Source: AA29 sp041481445
GTDB lineage: Bacteria; Acidobacteriota; Vicinamibacteria; Fen-336
Length of the DNA stretch: 64,000 nucleotides
Reading direction: 5' to 3'
NCBI GenBank assembly: GCA_041481445.1
Contig: JBGPBV010000005.1
Coordinates: 22,977 to 86,976, forward strand
In this document: positions 15,556 through 23,325 of the stretch, piece by piece
Layout: each line of letters opens with the position of its first letter
Numbering within the stretch: the first letter of the stretch is position 1
The notes under the pieces: model-generated
What the model was told of the DNA's origin: nothing
The model's database searches: none
The model's input: the letters and a program-made list of their open reading frames with translations, nothing else
Program-made: the position numbers and the translations under genes

Positions 15556-17268
15556 TTGAAGGACGGGCTCCGGGTGGTGGCGATCGTCCCCGCCCGCGGC
15601 GGGACCGACCCCGTCCCGTACCTCAACATCAAGCGCCTGGGCGACCGCCCCCTCCTCTCCCACACGCTGGAGGCGGCGCGCGCGAGCGCGTACGTCGACC
15701 GCGTGGTCGTCACCACCGACGACCCGCGGGTGGCCGACGTCGCGCGCGCGGCGGGGGCGGAGACGCCCTTCCTGCGTCCCCGGGAGCTGGCCGCGGACCT
15801 GCCCTCCCTCAAGCCCGTCGTCGCCCACGCCGTCCGCGCCCTCGAAGCCGCGGGCGAGCGCATCGACGTCGTGCTCGTGCTGCAGGCCACCACGCCCTTC
15901 CGGGAGGCGGGCGCGATCGACCAGGCCCTCGACCGGCTGCTCGAGGGCGGCTTCGACACCGTGGTGTCCGTGACCGAGGACCGCACCCTGAACTGGCGCG
16001 AACAGGACGGCCGCCTCGTGCCCCTCTTCGCGCGGGAAGGGCGGCGCGAAGACCAGCTCCCCATCTACAAGGAGAACGGGGCGGTGGTGGCCCTGCGCCG
16101 GGCCGTCATCGACGCGCCCACCCGGTTCGGCGAGAAGGTGGGCTGGCTCGTGCTCGACAAGCGCGCGGGGTTCACGGTCTACGACCTCGAGGATTTCTGG
16201 ATGGCCGAGCGCCTGCTGCGCCAGCCGCGCGTGCTCTTCCGCGTGGACGGCAGCGCCTCGGTGGGGATGGGCCACGTGTTCCGCTCCCTGGCCATCGCGG
16301 ACGCCCTGCGCGGGCTGAGCCGGGCCGACATCGCGTTCCTGATGAGCGCCGACCACACGGAAGGGCTGGTCACGGTCTCCCGGGCCGGCTACGCGGTGCG
16401 GGTGGTGGGGGACCGCAAGGAGGAGACCTACCTCGAGCACATCCGCGACTTCGCGCCCGCCATCCTCATCAACGACCTGCCCGCGCTGGAGAGCTCCTAC
16501 CTGACCTCGCTGAGCCATCTCGGGGCCGCCACCGTCAACCTCGTCGACACCATCGACGACCTCGAGACCACCGAGCACTACGCGCAGGTGATCGTCTCGG
16601 TGATGAACGACGAAGGGGAGACGCCCGAGGGGTTCTACGGCGGGCCGCGCTATGCGATCCTGCGCGACCACTTCCGCGGCCAGGCGGCCAAGGAGGTCCG
16701 CGAAGACCCCCGCCTGGTCCTGCTCAGCTTCGGCGGCAGCGATCCCCAGGGCCTGACCCTCAAGGCGGCGCGCGCCCTGGCCGCCCTGGACTCCACGGTC
16801 GAGGTGGTGGCGGTGGCCGGCCCCGCCTTCTCGTTCCGCCGCGAGTTCGAGGCCCTGGCCGCCGCCCTCCCCCGCCGCATCCCCCTCATCAACGAGGCGG
16901 GCGGCCACATCGCGGAGCTGATGCTGGAGGCGGACGTGATGGTCGGCTCGGGCGGGATGTCCGTCTACGAGATCGCCGCCCTGGGCACGCCCGGCGTCAT
17001 CCTGGGCCAGAACGCGCGCGAGGACCGGCGCATGCGCGACTTCGCGGCGCAGGGCACCGTTGAGTACCTCGGCCTCGGCACCGAGGTGGAGGAGGCCGCG
17101 CTGGCGGAGGCCGTGCGCCGCCTCCTGGCCGATCCCGGGCGCCGGCGCGCGATGAGCGCGCGCGGGCGGGCGCTGGTCGACGGCTTCGGGGCGGCGCGGG
17201 CGGCGGAGGTCGTCCTGGAGCAGCGAGCGCGCACGGGGGCCTCCGCGGGGCAGGTGGCGCGCCGGTGA
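15556..17268 (+). CDS. Fusion of a nonulosonate cytidylyltransferase with a PseG/SpsG-like glycosyl hydrolase
   Basis: 570 residues. Residues ~1-225 are a NeuA-like CMP-sugar synthetase: VVAIVPARGGT (~7), VVVTTDDPRVADVA (~46), FLRPRELAAD, VLQATTPFREAGAID (~111). The usual RGGSK...KN pair of lysines is replaced (RGGTDPVPYLN). Residues ~230-570 are MurG-like and resemble PseG/SpsG, which remove UDP from an amino-sugar nucleotide: VDGSASVGMGHVFRSLAIAD (~233-252), LSFGGSDPQG (~391) and GSGGMSVYEIAALGTPGVIL (~466). The fusion would unite release of the hexosamine with activation of the final acid. TTG 15556 has GAGGG four bases upstream. GTGA couples it to the SDR. Confidence 0.85.
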   Translation: MKDGLRVVAIVPARGGTDPVPYLNIKRLGDRPLLSHTLEAARASAYVDRVVVTTDDPRVADVARAAGAETPFLRPRELAADLPSLKPVVAHAVRALEAAGERIDVVLVLQATTPFREAGAIDQALDRLLEGGFDTVVSVTEDRTLNWREQDGRLVPLFAREGRREDQLPIYKENGAVVALRRAVIDAPTRFGEKVGWLVLDKRAGFTVYDLEDFWMAERLLRQPRVLFRVDGSASVGMGHVFRSLAIADALRGLSRADIAFLMSADHTEGLVTVSRAGYAVRVVGDRKEETYLEHIRDFAPAILINDLPALESSYLTSLSHLGAATVNLVDTIDDLETTEHYAQVIVSVMNDEGETPEGFYGGPRYAILRDHFRGQAAKEVREDPRLVLLSFGGSDPQGLTLKAARALAALDSTVEVVAVAGPAFSFRREFEALAAALPRRIPLINEAGGHIAELMLEADVMVGSGGMSVYEIAALGTPGVILGQNAREDRRMRDFAAQGTVEYLGLGTEVEEAALAEAVRRLLADPGRRRAMSARGRALVDGFGAARAAEVVLEQRARTGASAGQVARR

Positions 17269-18242
17269 AGGCCCTCATCACGGGCGGAGCGGGCTTCCTG
17301 GGCAGCCACCTCGCGGAGGCGCTCATCGCCCACGGGGACACCGTCTACGTCCTGGACAACCTCTCCACGGGGGCCATCGAGAACATCGAGCACCTCAAGG
17401 CCGATCGCCGCTTCCACTACGCGATCGACAGCGTCACCAACGAGCCCGTCACCGCGGAGCTGATCGACCGCGTGGACGTGGTGTTCCACCTGGCGGCGGC
17501 GGTGGGCGTGCGTCTGATCGTGGAGAGCCCCGTCAACACCATCGAGACCAACGTGCACGGCACGGAGATGGTGCTCAAGCTCGCCAACAAGAAGAAGAAG
17601 AAGGTGCTGGTGGCCTCCACCTCCGAGGTCTACGGCAAGAGCGTGGACGTGCCCTTCCATGAGGACGCCGACCTCGTGCTGGGGCCGACGAGCAAGGGGC
17701 GCTGGAGCTACGCCTGCAGCAAGGCCATCGACGAGTTCCTGGCCCTGGCCTACCACAAGGAGAAGCACCTGCCGGTGGTGATCGCGCGCCTGTTCAACAC
17801 CGTGGGCCCGCGGCAGACCGGGCGCTACGGGATGGTCGTCCCGAACTTCGTCAAGCAGGCGCTCCTGGGCCATCCCATCACCGTCTACGGCGACGGGCAG
17901 CAGAGCCGCTGCTTCACCTACGTCACCGACGTGGTGGGGGCGCTCATGCGGCTGGCCGTCCACGAGGACGCGGTCGGACACGTGTTCAACATCGGCAACG
18001 ACCACGAGGAGGTCACGATCCGGGCCCTGGCCGAGAGGGTGAAGGAGCGCACGAAGTCGGCGAGCCCGGTGGTCACCATCCCCTACGACGAGGCCTACGA
18101 GTCGGGCTTCGAGGACATGCCGCGCCGCGTGCCCGACCTCACGAAGCTGCGCGGCCTGATCGGGTACGAGCCGAAGGTCCACCTCGACGAGATCCTGGAC
18201 CGCGTGGTGGCCTACTTCACGTCGGACAAGGCTCGCGTCTGA
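17265..18242 (+). CDS. NAD-dependent nucleotide-sugar epimerase/dehydratase (extended SDR)
   Basis: 325 residues. The cofactor loop is TGGAGFLGSHL (~6-16). The substrate block includes ASTSEVYGKS (~122-131) and the catalytic SYACSK (~150-155, Tyr and Lys both present). ARLFNTVGPRQTGRYGMVVPNF (~178, typical of UDP-glucuronate decarboxylase/UDP-glucose epimerase relatives) follows, then GDGQQSRCFTYVTDVV (~209). A run of five Lys near residue 110 is encoded by five AAG codons. The precise substrate is not resolved; UDP-sugar epimerase or UDP-glucuronate decarboxylase-like activity are both possible. It is coupled by GTGA to the fusion gene and by CTGA to the flippase. Confidence 0.88.
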   Translation: MKALITGGAGFLGSHLAEALIAHGDTVYVLDNLSTGAIENIEHLKADRRFHYAIDSVTNEPVTAELIDRVDVVFHLAAAVGVRLIVESPVNTIETNVHGTEMVLKLANKKKKKVLVASTSEVYGKSVDVPFHEDADLVLGPTSKGRWSYACSKAIDEFLALAYHKEKHLPVVIARLFNTVGPRQTGRYGMVVPNFVKQALLGHPITVYGDGQQSRCFTYVTDVVGALMRLAVHEDAVGHVFNIGNDHEEVTIRALAERVKERTKSASPVVTIPYDEAYESGFEDMPRRVPDLTKLRGLIGYEPKVHLDEILDRVVAYFTSDKARV

Positions 18243-19735
18243 CCGGCGCGAGCGCTCCCGGCCCCGCTCCCCCTCTCTCGATCGCCGCCCACCTCAAGGA
18301 GCTCTTCGGGCACTCGGCCATCTACGGGACCCAGGACGTCGCCGCGCAGGTCATCAACCTCGCCCTCACGCCGCTCTACACCTGGATCCTCTCCACTGCC
18401 GACTTCGGCGTCATCGCCATCCTCTTCGCCTTCAGCACCGTGGCCAAGATCCTGTTCCGCCTCGGGCTGGACGCCGGGTTCTTCCGGATCTACTACGACC
18501 TGGAATCGGAAGCGGACCGCGCGCGCCTGGCCGGCACGGTCGCCCTGTTCGCGGCCGCCGCCGGCACGACGCTGTTCCTCCTCATCGTGCTCTTCGCGCC
18601 CGTCCTCCTGGACCTGCTCGGTCTGGGCGCGCAGGCCCGTACGCCGCTCCTGCTCGCCGCCGCCGACGTCTACGCGGGGACCTTCGCCTTCATCCCCCTG
18701 AGCCTCCTCCGCATCCAGAAGCGCGCGCGCGCCTTCGCCGCCGTCAACGTGGCACGCAACCTCGGCAACACCGCCCTCAAGGTGGCCCTGGTGGTGACCG
18801 GCTTCGGGGTGACCGGCGTGCTCTGGAGCGACTTCCTGGCCACGGCCGCGATGTCGCTCGGCCTGCTGCCCGTCCTCCTGCGCTCCGCCCGGCCCGCCTG
18901 GTCGTGGAGGCACCTGAGGGAGGTCCTGGCCTTCGGGCTGCCCAAGGCGCCTCACGGGCTCATGGTGCAGGCCCTCAACCTGGCCGACCGCCTCATCCTG
19001 GTGCGCTTCCAGCCCCTGTCCGTGGTGGGCATCTACGACAAGGCCTATGCGCTGGGGGCGGGGGTCAAGTTCGGTCTGTCCCCCTTCGAGACGGCCTGGC
19101 AGCCGTTCGTGCTCGCCCGCATGCGGATGCCGGACGCGCCGCGCCTGCTCGCCCGCGTCATCACCTACGCCGCCGCCGCCTTCGTGTCGCTCGCCCTCGC
19201 CGTCGCCCTCTTCGGCCGCGAGCTCCTCATGGCCCTGACCTTCAAGAACCCGTCGTTCTGGACGGGCGCGGCCGTCATCCCGGTGGTGGCCCTGGCCTAC
19301 CTCCTGCACGGCTTCTTCCTGCTCACCTCGATCGGCATCGGCATCGAGAAGCGGGCGCGCTACTACCCGATGATCACGGCCGCGGCCGCCACCACCAACA
19401 TCGGCCTCGACCTCGTGCTCATCCCGCGCACGGGGATGATGGGGGCGGCCTGGGCCACGGTGGCCGGCTACCTCGTGATGGCGGCGCTGGGGGCCTGGCT
19501 CTCGCACCGGCTGTACCCGATCCCGATCGAGAAGGGCCGCCTCGTCCCGCTCGTCCTGGCCGCCTTCGCGGTGTACCTGGCCTCCACCCTCGTGCCGACC
19601 GCGCTCGTCCCCTCCCTCGTCCTCAAGTCCCTGCTCTTCGCCCTGTTCGCGCTGTCCCTCTTCGCGGCCGGCGTGTTGCGCCCGCCGCGCGGCGGTATAG
19701 TGGAAGACACCCTCATCACAGGAGAGCGATCATGA
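18239..19735 (+). CDS. Wzx/MATE-type polysaccharide flippase, probable CTG start
   Basis: About 498 residues with 12 or more transmembrane helices, of the MVF/MATE polysaccharide-transport group. It should flip the lipid-linked repeat across the inner membrane. The conserved N-terminal half-helix region is HSAIYGTQDVAAQVINLALT, followed by PLYTWILSTADFGVIAI, the usual 'T..y...L...dfG' pattern of these transporters. The only standard starts in frame lie after this region (GTG ~18440), which would delete the first two helices. CTG 18239 overlaps the SDR stop as CTGA and gives a normal family length, so CTG is proposed. Its 3' end overlaps sodC as ATGA. Confidence 0.85.
   Translation: MTGASAPGPAPPLSIAAHLKELFGHSAIYGTQDVAAQVINLALTPLYTWILSTADFGVIAILFAFSTVAKILFRLGLDAGFFRIYYDLESEADRARLAGTVALFAAAAGTTLFLLIVLFAPVLLDLLGLGAQARTPLLLAAADVYAGTFAFIPLSLLRIQKRARAFAAVNVARNLGNTALKVALVVTGFGVTGVLWSDFLATAAMSLGLLPVLLRSARPAWSWRHLREVLAFGLPKAPHGLMVQALNLADRLILVRFQPLSVVGIYDKAYALGAGVKFGLSPFETAWQPFVLARMRMPDAPRLLARVITYAAAAFVSLALAVALFGRELLMALTFKNPSFWTGAAVIPVVALAYLLHGFFLLTSIGIGIEKRARYYPMITAAAATTNIGLDLVLIPRTGMMGAAWATVAGYLVMAALGAWLSHRLYPIPIEKGRLVPLVLAAFAVYLASTLVPTALVPSLVLKSLLFALFALSLFAAGVLRPPRGGIVEDTLITGERS
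19696..19701 (+). promoter_or_regulatory. TATAGT -10-like element before sodC
   Basis: TATAGT lies in the last codons of the flippase gene, 36 bases before the sodC ATG, with AGGAG (19720-19724) between them. The -35 region is poor (GTGTTG at 17 bases). It may give sodC its own transcript in addition to read-through from the flippase. Confidence 0.3.
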
Positions 19736-20289
19736 ACCTCGCACCCGCGACGCTGACGGCAACGGTCGTGCTCGGCCTCGGCGGCCTGGCCCTCGCGCAG
19801 GCCCCGCCGGCGGCGGCCCCGGCGGCGCCCAAGAAGGTCACGCGCGCGGTGGCGGTGCTGGCCCCGACCAAGGGCAACACCGTCGAAGGCACGGTGACCT
19901 TCGCCGCCGTCTCGGGCGGCGTGGCCGTGAAGGCGAGCCTCAAGGGGCTCCCGCCCGGCGGCCACGGCTTCCACGTCCACGAGTTCGGCGACTGCACGGC
20001 CCCGGACGGCACGGCGGCCGGAGGCCACTTCAACCCGGCCGGCAATCCGCACGGCGCGCCCGCGGACGCCAAGCGCCACGCGGGGGACCTCGGCAACATC
20101 CAGGCCGCGGCCGACGGCACGGCCACCCTGGACTGGACCGACCCGACGATGAAGCTCGACGGCGCGGACGGCGTCATCGGCCACGCGGTGATCGTCCATG
20201 CGAACGCGGACGACCTGAAGACGCAGCCCACCGGCAACGCGGGCGGGCGCGTGGCCTGCGGCGTCATCGGCGTGGCGAAGGGCGAGTAG
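19732..20289 (+). CDS. sodC: Cu/Zn superoxide dismutase
   Basis: A 185-residue periplasmic enzyme converting superoxide to oxygen and hydrogen peroxide. A signal peptide (LTATVVLGLGGLALAQA, ~6-22) precedes an Ala/Pro-rich stretch. All metal ligands are visible: Cu His pair in GFHVHEFGDC (~82-91), bridging and Zn His in GGHFNPAGNPHGAP (~98), RHAGDLGNI (Zn His and Asp, ~116) and the second-shell Cu His in GHAVIVHANADDL (~146). The disulfide Cys partner is in VACGVIG. ATG 19732 overlaps the flippase stop and has AGGAG upstream. Coupling of an SOD to a flippase is odd; it may protect newly exported glycan or be an incidental arrangement. Confidence 0.95.
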   Translation: MNLAPATLTATVVLGLGGLALAQAPPAAAPAAPKKVTRAVAVLAPTKGNTVEGTVTFAAVSGGVAVKASLKGLPPGGHGFHVHEFGDCTAPDGTAAGGHFNPAGNPHGAPADAKRHAGDLGNIQAAADGTATLDWTDPTMKLDGADGVIGHAVIVHANADDLKTQPTGNAGGRVACGVIGVAKGE

Positions 20290-20292
20290 GTC

Positions 20293-22203
20293 CTACCTCC
20301 CGGCGGCCAGGAACCGCTCGGCGTACAGCGCGACGTCGCGGACGGCGGCCCAGACGAGGCCGCCCGCCAGCCCGAGCACGGCCGCGGCTTGCCCGGCCCG
20401 GCCGCGGCTCCACAGCCAGGCGAGCCCGGCCGCGCCGAGCACCGCCATCGGCGCCAGCAGCAGCTCCACGTCCTTGGCGTCGCGCAGGGCCGTGGCCAGG
20501 ACGTAGCGGAGGACGACGACGCCGGCGCCGGCGGCGAGCGCGCTGGCCAGGACGCGGCGCGCGGGCGCCGGCATCTCCCGGAAGGCGACGAGGCCGGCCA
20601 GGGCCAGGGCCGGGAACACGCCGTCGTAGAAGATTCCCAGCCGCCGCACCGCGGACACGAGCGCGCCGTCGGCCCCCGGCACGGAGGCGGGCACACCTCC
20701 TTGGAGGACGTGGGGCAGGATTCCCTTCCACAGCGTCGGCAGGAAGCCGATGTACATGGTGGCGAGCAGGATGGCGGTCGCGATCGCCCAGCCGCCGGAC
20801 AGGCGCAGGGCGCGCCGCCACTCCCCCACCGAGAGCTCCACCACGGTGAGGACGAGCACTACCGCCGACACCATGGGCAGCGAACCGGTGTAGGCGGCTT
20901 CGGCGAGGAGGACGAAGGTGGTGGCCGCCGCCCCGTCGCGCGCGCCGTCGAGGTGCGAGAGCCGGCGGGCCAGATGGGCCAGGAGGAGCACCACCCAGGT
21001 CTCGCCGAAGAGCGTCGGGTAGAGGGCGAGCGAGAGACGGGACGTGAGGACCGGGAGCAGGGCCGCGATCACCTGGGCCACCGACGCCCAGGGCGGCGCC
21101 AGCCCTCCCGCGCGCGCCAGCGGGTGGACCAGCAGCACGAGCGCGGCGGCGGAGAGAACGGCCACCGTCTTGAGGGCGGCCACGTCGCCGAGCACGGTCG
21201 CGAGCGGCCAGGCGGTGGCGTGGAACACCATCGCATACGGGATCGGCACCTTCTGCCCGCCGATCTCGCGCGTGACGTCGCCGCGCCGCTCCCAGGGCTG
21301 GGTGGGGTCCACGAGCAGCGAGGGGTTCGCGCGCAGGGCCTGGAGGAACCGGGCGTGGCTGTCGACGTCCGGGTAGTAGTAGGCCGGGTGGAAGAACGCG
21401 ACCAGCGCGGCCACCGCGAGGAGCAGCGGCACCGTCACCGCGGGAGCCCGTCCCGCGGCCGCGTCGGGCCAGGCCCGGCTCATCAGGCGGCCGAGGAGGG
21501 CGAGCGCGAGCACGACCAGGACGAGGGGCAGGGCCGCGTCCGCGCAGGCCCAGGCCCCGCCCAGCCGATCGCACGCCGCCGCCACCGCCGCCCCCGCCGC
21601 CGCGAATGCGCCCACGCCGGCCGCGACCGCTCCCGAGCGGACGATCAGGAACACGACGAGCGGCGGCCCCAGGAAGAAGAGGGCGAGCCCGCCGGCCAGG
21701 GCGCCGGTCGGCCGCAGCCGGCCGGCTCCGGCGACCTCCACCCAGTCGACCGCCACCGCCATCGGATCCCCGTCCTCGGCGTGGGCCCGGAAGGTCAGCG
21801 CGAGCGGCCCCTGCGCCTCGCCGAGGTCGATCTCGCGGACGCGCCAGCCCCGCGGAGGCTGCACCCATCGGTCGACCTCCCGGCCCGCGGACTCCACCAC
21901 GATCTCGGCCGGCCGAGGGGCGAAGCGGGCCAGACGGACGCGCGCGGTCAAGTGGCCGGCGCCGACCGAGACGGGCAGCTCCAGGCGCGAGCCGTCCTCC
22001 GCCCAGCGGAACATCGTCTCGCCGCTGCCGGTCAGGCCGTCGCGCTCCCAAGCGTCGCGGAAGCCGCGCGCGAACGGGGCGTCGCCCGCCCCCACGTTCA
22101 CGAAGAGCGGGCGGGGAGCCTGCAGGATGGCGACGAAGGCGAGGGTCCCGGACCCCCACGCCACCGCGAGGAGGAGGGAGAGACGGCTCTTGGAAAGGCT
22201 CAC
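20293..22203 (-). CDS. Polytopic GT-C-like membrane protein with N-terminal beta domain
   Basis: About 636 residues. A signal-anchor helix (~7-26) is followed by a ~140-residue extracytoplasmic beta domain (FRWAEDGSRLELPVS, ARVRLARFAPRPAEIVVE, VAVDWVEV) and then about a dozen transmembrane helices. A HPAYYYPDVDSHARF loop (~280) contains the kind of acidic and aromatic residues seen in the first long loop of GT-C enzymes. A GT-C-type transferase or polymerase role is inferred. GTG 22203 is preferred to TTG 22227 because a -10-like TAAGGT (22219-22214) would otherwise lie inside the gene. It converges with sodC, with three bases between the stops. Confidence 0.6.
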   Translation of the reverse strand: MSLSKSRLSLLLAVAWGSGTLAFVAILQAPRPLFVNVGAGDAPFARGFRDAWERDGLTGSGETMFRWAEDGSRLELPVSVGAGHLTARVRLARFAPRPAEIVVESAGREVDRWVQPPRGWRVREIDLGEAQGPLALTFRAHAEDGDPMAVAVDWVEVAGAGRLRPTGALAGGLALFFLGPPLVVFLIVRSGAVAAGVGAFAAAGAAVAAACDRLGGAWACADAALPLVLVVLALALLGRLMSRAWPDAAAGRAPAVTVPLLLAVAALVAFFHPAYYYPDVDSHARFLQALRANPSLLVDPTQPWERRGDVTREIGGQKVPIPYAMVFHATAWPLATVLGDVAALKTVAVLSAAALVLLVHPLARAGGLAPPWASVAQVIAALLPVLTSRLSLALYPTLFGETWVVLLLAHLARRLSHLDGARDGAAATTFVLLAEAAYTGSLPMVSAVVLVLTVVELSVGEWRRALRLSGGWAIATAILLATMYIGFLPTLWKGILPHVLQGGVPASVPGADGALVSAVRRLGIFYDGVFPALALAGLVAFREMPAPARRVLASALAAGAGVVVLRYVLATALRDAKDVELLLAPMAVLGAAGLAWLWSRGRAGQAAAVLGLAGGLVWAAVRDVALYAERFLAAGR

Positions 22204-22213
22204 GCGGGGTCTG

Positions 22214-22219
22214 ACCTTA
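22214..22219 (-). promoter_or_regulatory. TAAGGT -10-like element of the - strand membrane gene
   Basis: On the - strand TAAGGT ends 10 bases before GTG 22203, giving a very short leader like that proposed at 365-406. No convincing -35 was found, so the call is weak. Confidence 0.22.
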
Positions 22220-22251
22220 GCATCCAAGCCCGGAGATTCCCATGGTAGCCT

Positions 22252-22264
22252 TGGCGTTTCGCCA
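22252..22264 (+). promoter_or_regulatory. Hairpin TGGCG-TTT-CGCCA abutting a strong ribosome-binding site
   Basis: A perfect five-base stem with a three-base loop ends at the first A of AGGGGAGG (22264-22271), the strongest Shine-Dalgarno in this region. The hairpin could modulate access to the site. No ATG, GTG or TTG follows in the GNAT frame until 22330. Confidence 0.35.
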
Positions 22265-22329
22265 GGGGAGGTTGGGCCGTCCTATCCATCGAGCAGCGCG
22301 GCCGGGGCGACGCCGACGAGCTCTTCCGC

Positions 22330-23325
22330 ATGTACGGGGAGGTCTTCGGCGAGGCCCTCACCGAAGCCAGCCGGCGGCGGTGGGAGTGGCAGTACCTCGA
22401 GAACCCTTGCGCCCCGAACGGGAGCCCGGAGATCTGGGTGGCCCGGGAGGAGGGGCGGCTGCTCGGGCAGTACGCGTCCATGCCCGTCCGCCTGTGGTGG
22501 GGCGCGGGCGAGGTCCGCTCGTCCTGGGGCATGGACGTCTTCGTGGCCGCCGCCGCCCGCGGACGCGGGCTGGGGGCGCAGCTCTTCACCGCCTGGTCCG
22601 ACCATGTGGAGGTCGCCCTGGGCCTCGGTCTCACGCCTTCGTCCCATGGGCTGTTCAAGAAGCTCCGCTACCATGACGTGGGGCCGGTCCCCTTCTTCCA
22701 GAAGGTGCTCGACGCGCGCGCGGTGGCGCGCCGGCGGCTGGGGGCGGTCGTGGCCGCGGCGGCGGCGCCCGTGCTCCGGGCCGCGATCGCCCTCCGCCAT
22801 CCCGAGCGCGGGCGGGCGGCCGGAGACGTGGTGATCGCGGCCGGGAGCGGCTTCACCGGGGAGTACGACCAGCTCTGGGAGCGCGCGCGCGGGTCGTACG
22901 CGATGTGCGTGCGGCGCGACCGGCTCTACCTCGACTGGAAGTACGCGCGCTGCCCGCACCGCCGCTACGACGTCCTCGAGGCGCGGCGGGCGGGGAGGCT
23001 CGACGGCTTCGCGGTGACGCGCCAGGAGGACCTTCGGGGAGTGCGGCTGGGCTGGGTGATCGACGTCTTCGCGGACGCGGGCGACCACGCGGCCAAGGAC
23101 GCGCTGCTGGGCGCGCTGCTCGAGAGGTTCCGGCACGCGGGGGTGGCGCGCGCGCAGGCCTTCAGCATGAATGACGCCCTGGCCTCCGACCTCCGGCGGC
23201 GCGGCTTCGCGCGCGGGCGCTCGCCCATGCAGCTCTGCGTGCGGGCGCGGGTGGAATCCGCGGAGGTCCTCGCCCAGACCGGCCGCTGGCACGTGGTGTT
23301 CGGCGACAGCGACATGGACCGATGA
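22330..23325 (+). CDS. GNAT family N-acetyltransferase (N-terminus probably longer)
   Basis: At least 331 residues. The acetyl-CoA loop is AARGRGLGAQLFTAWSD (~78-94), preceded by the beta-strand SWGMDVFVAA, typical of GNAT proteins that acylate amino sugars or small molecules; a second GNAT-like half occupies the C-terminus (LGWVIDVFADAGDHAAKDALLGAL). ATG 22330 is the first standard start, but the frame is open back to 22249 and reads LSIEQRGRGDADELFRM just before it, which looks like the missing first strand and helix of the fold. AGGGGAGG at 22264-22271 would suit initiation near 22279-22282 at a non-standard codon (GTC or CTA). It couples to the deacetylase by ATGA. Confidence 0.75.
   Translation: MYGEVFGEALTEASRRRWEWQYLENPCAPNGSPEIWVAREEGRLLGQYASMPVRLWWGAGEVRSSWGMDVFVAAAARGRGLGAQLFTAWSDHVEVALGLGLTPSSHGLFKKLRYHDVGPVPFFQKVLDARAVARRRLGAVVAAAAAPVLRAAIALRHPERGRAAGDVVIAAGSGFTGEYDQLWERARGSYAMCVRRDRLYLDWKYARCPHRRYDVLEARRAGRLDGFAVTRQEDLRGVRLGWVIDVFADAGDHAAKDALLGALLERFRHAGVARAQAFSMNDALASDLRRRGFARGRSPMQLCVRARVESAEVLAQTGRWHVVFGDSDMDR

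Noticed and set aside
17587..17604. Five AAG codons in a row as a slippage or phase-variation site
   Set aside because: The unit is three bases, so length change would not shift the frame, and the Lys run lies in a variable surface loop of the SDR.
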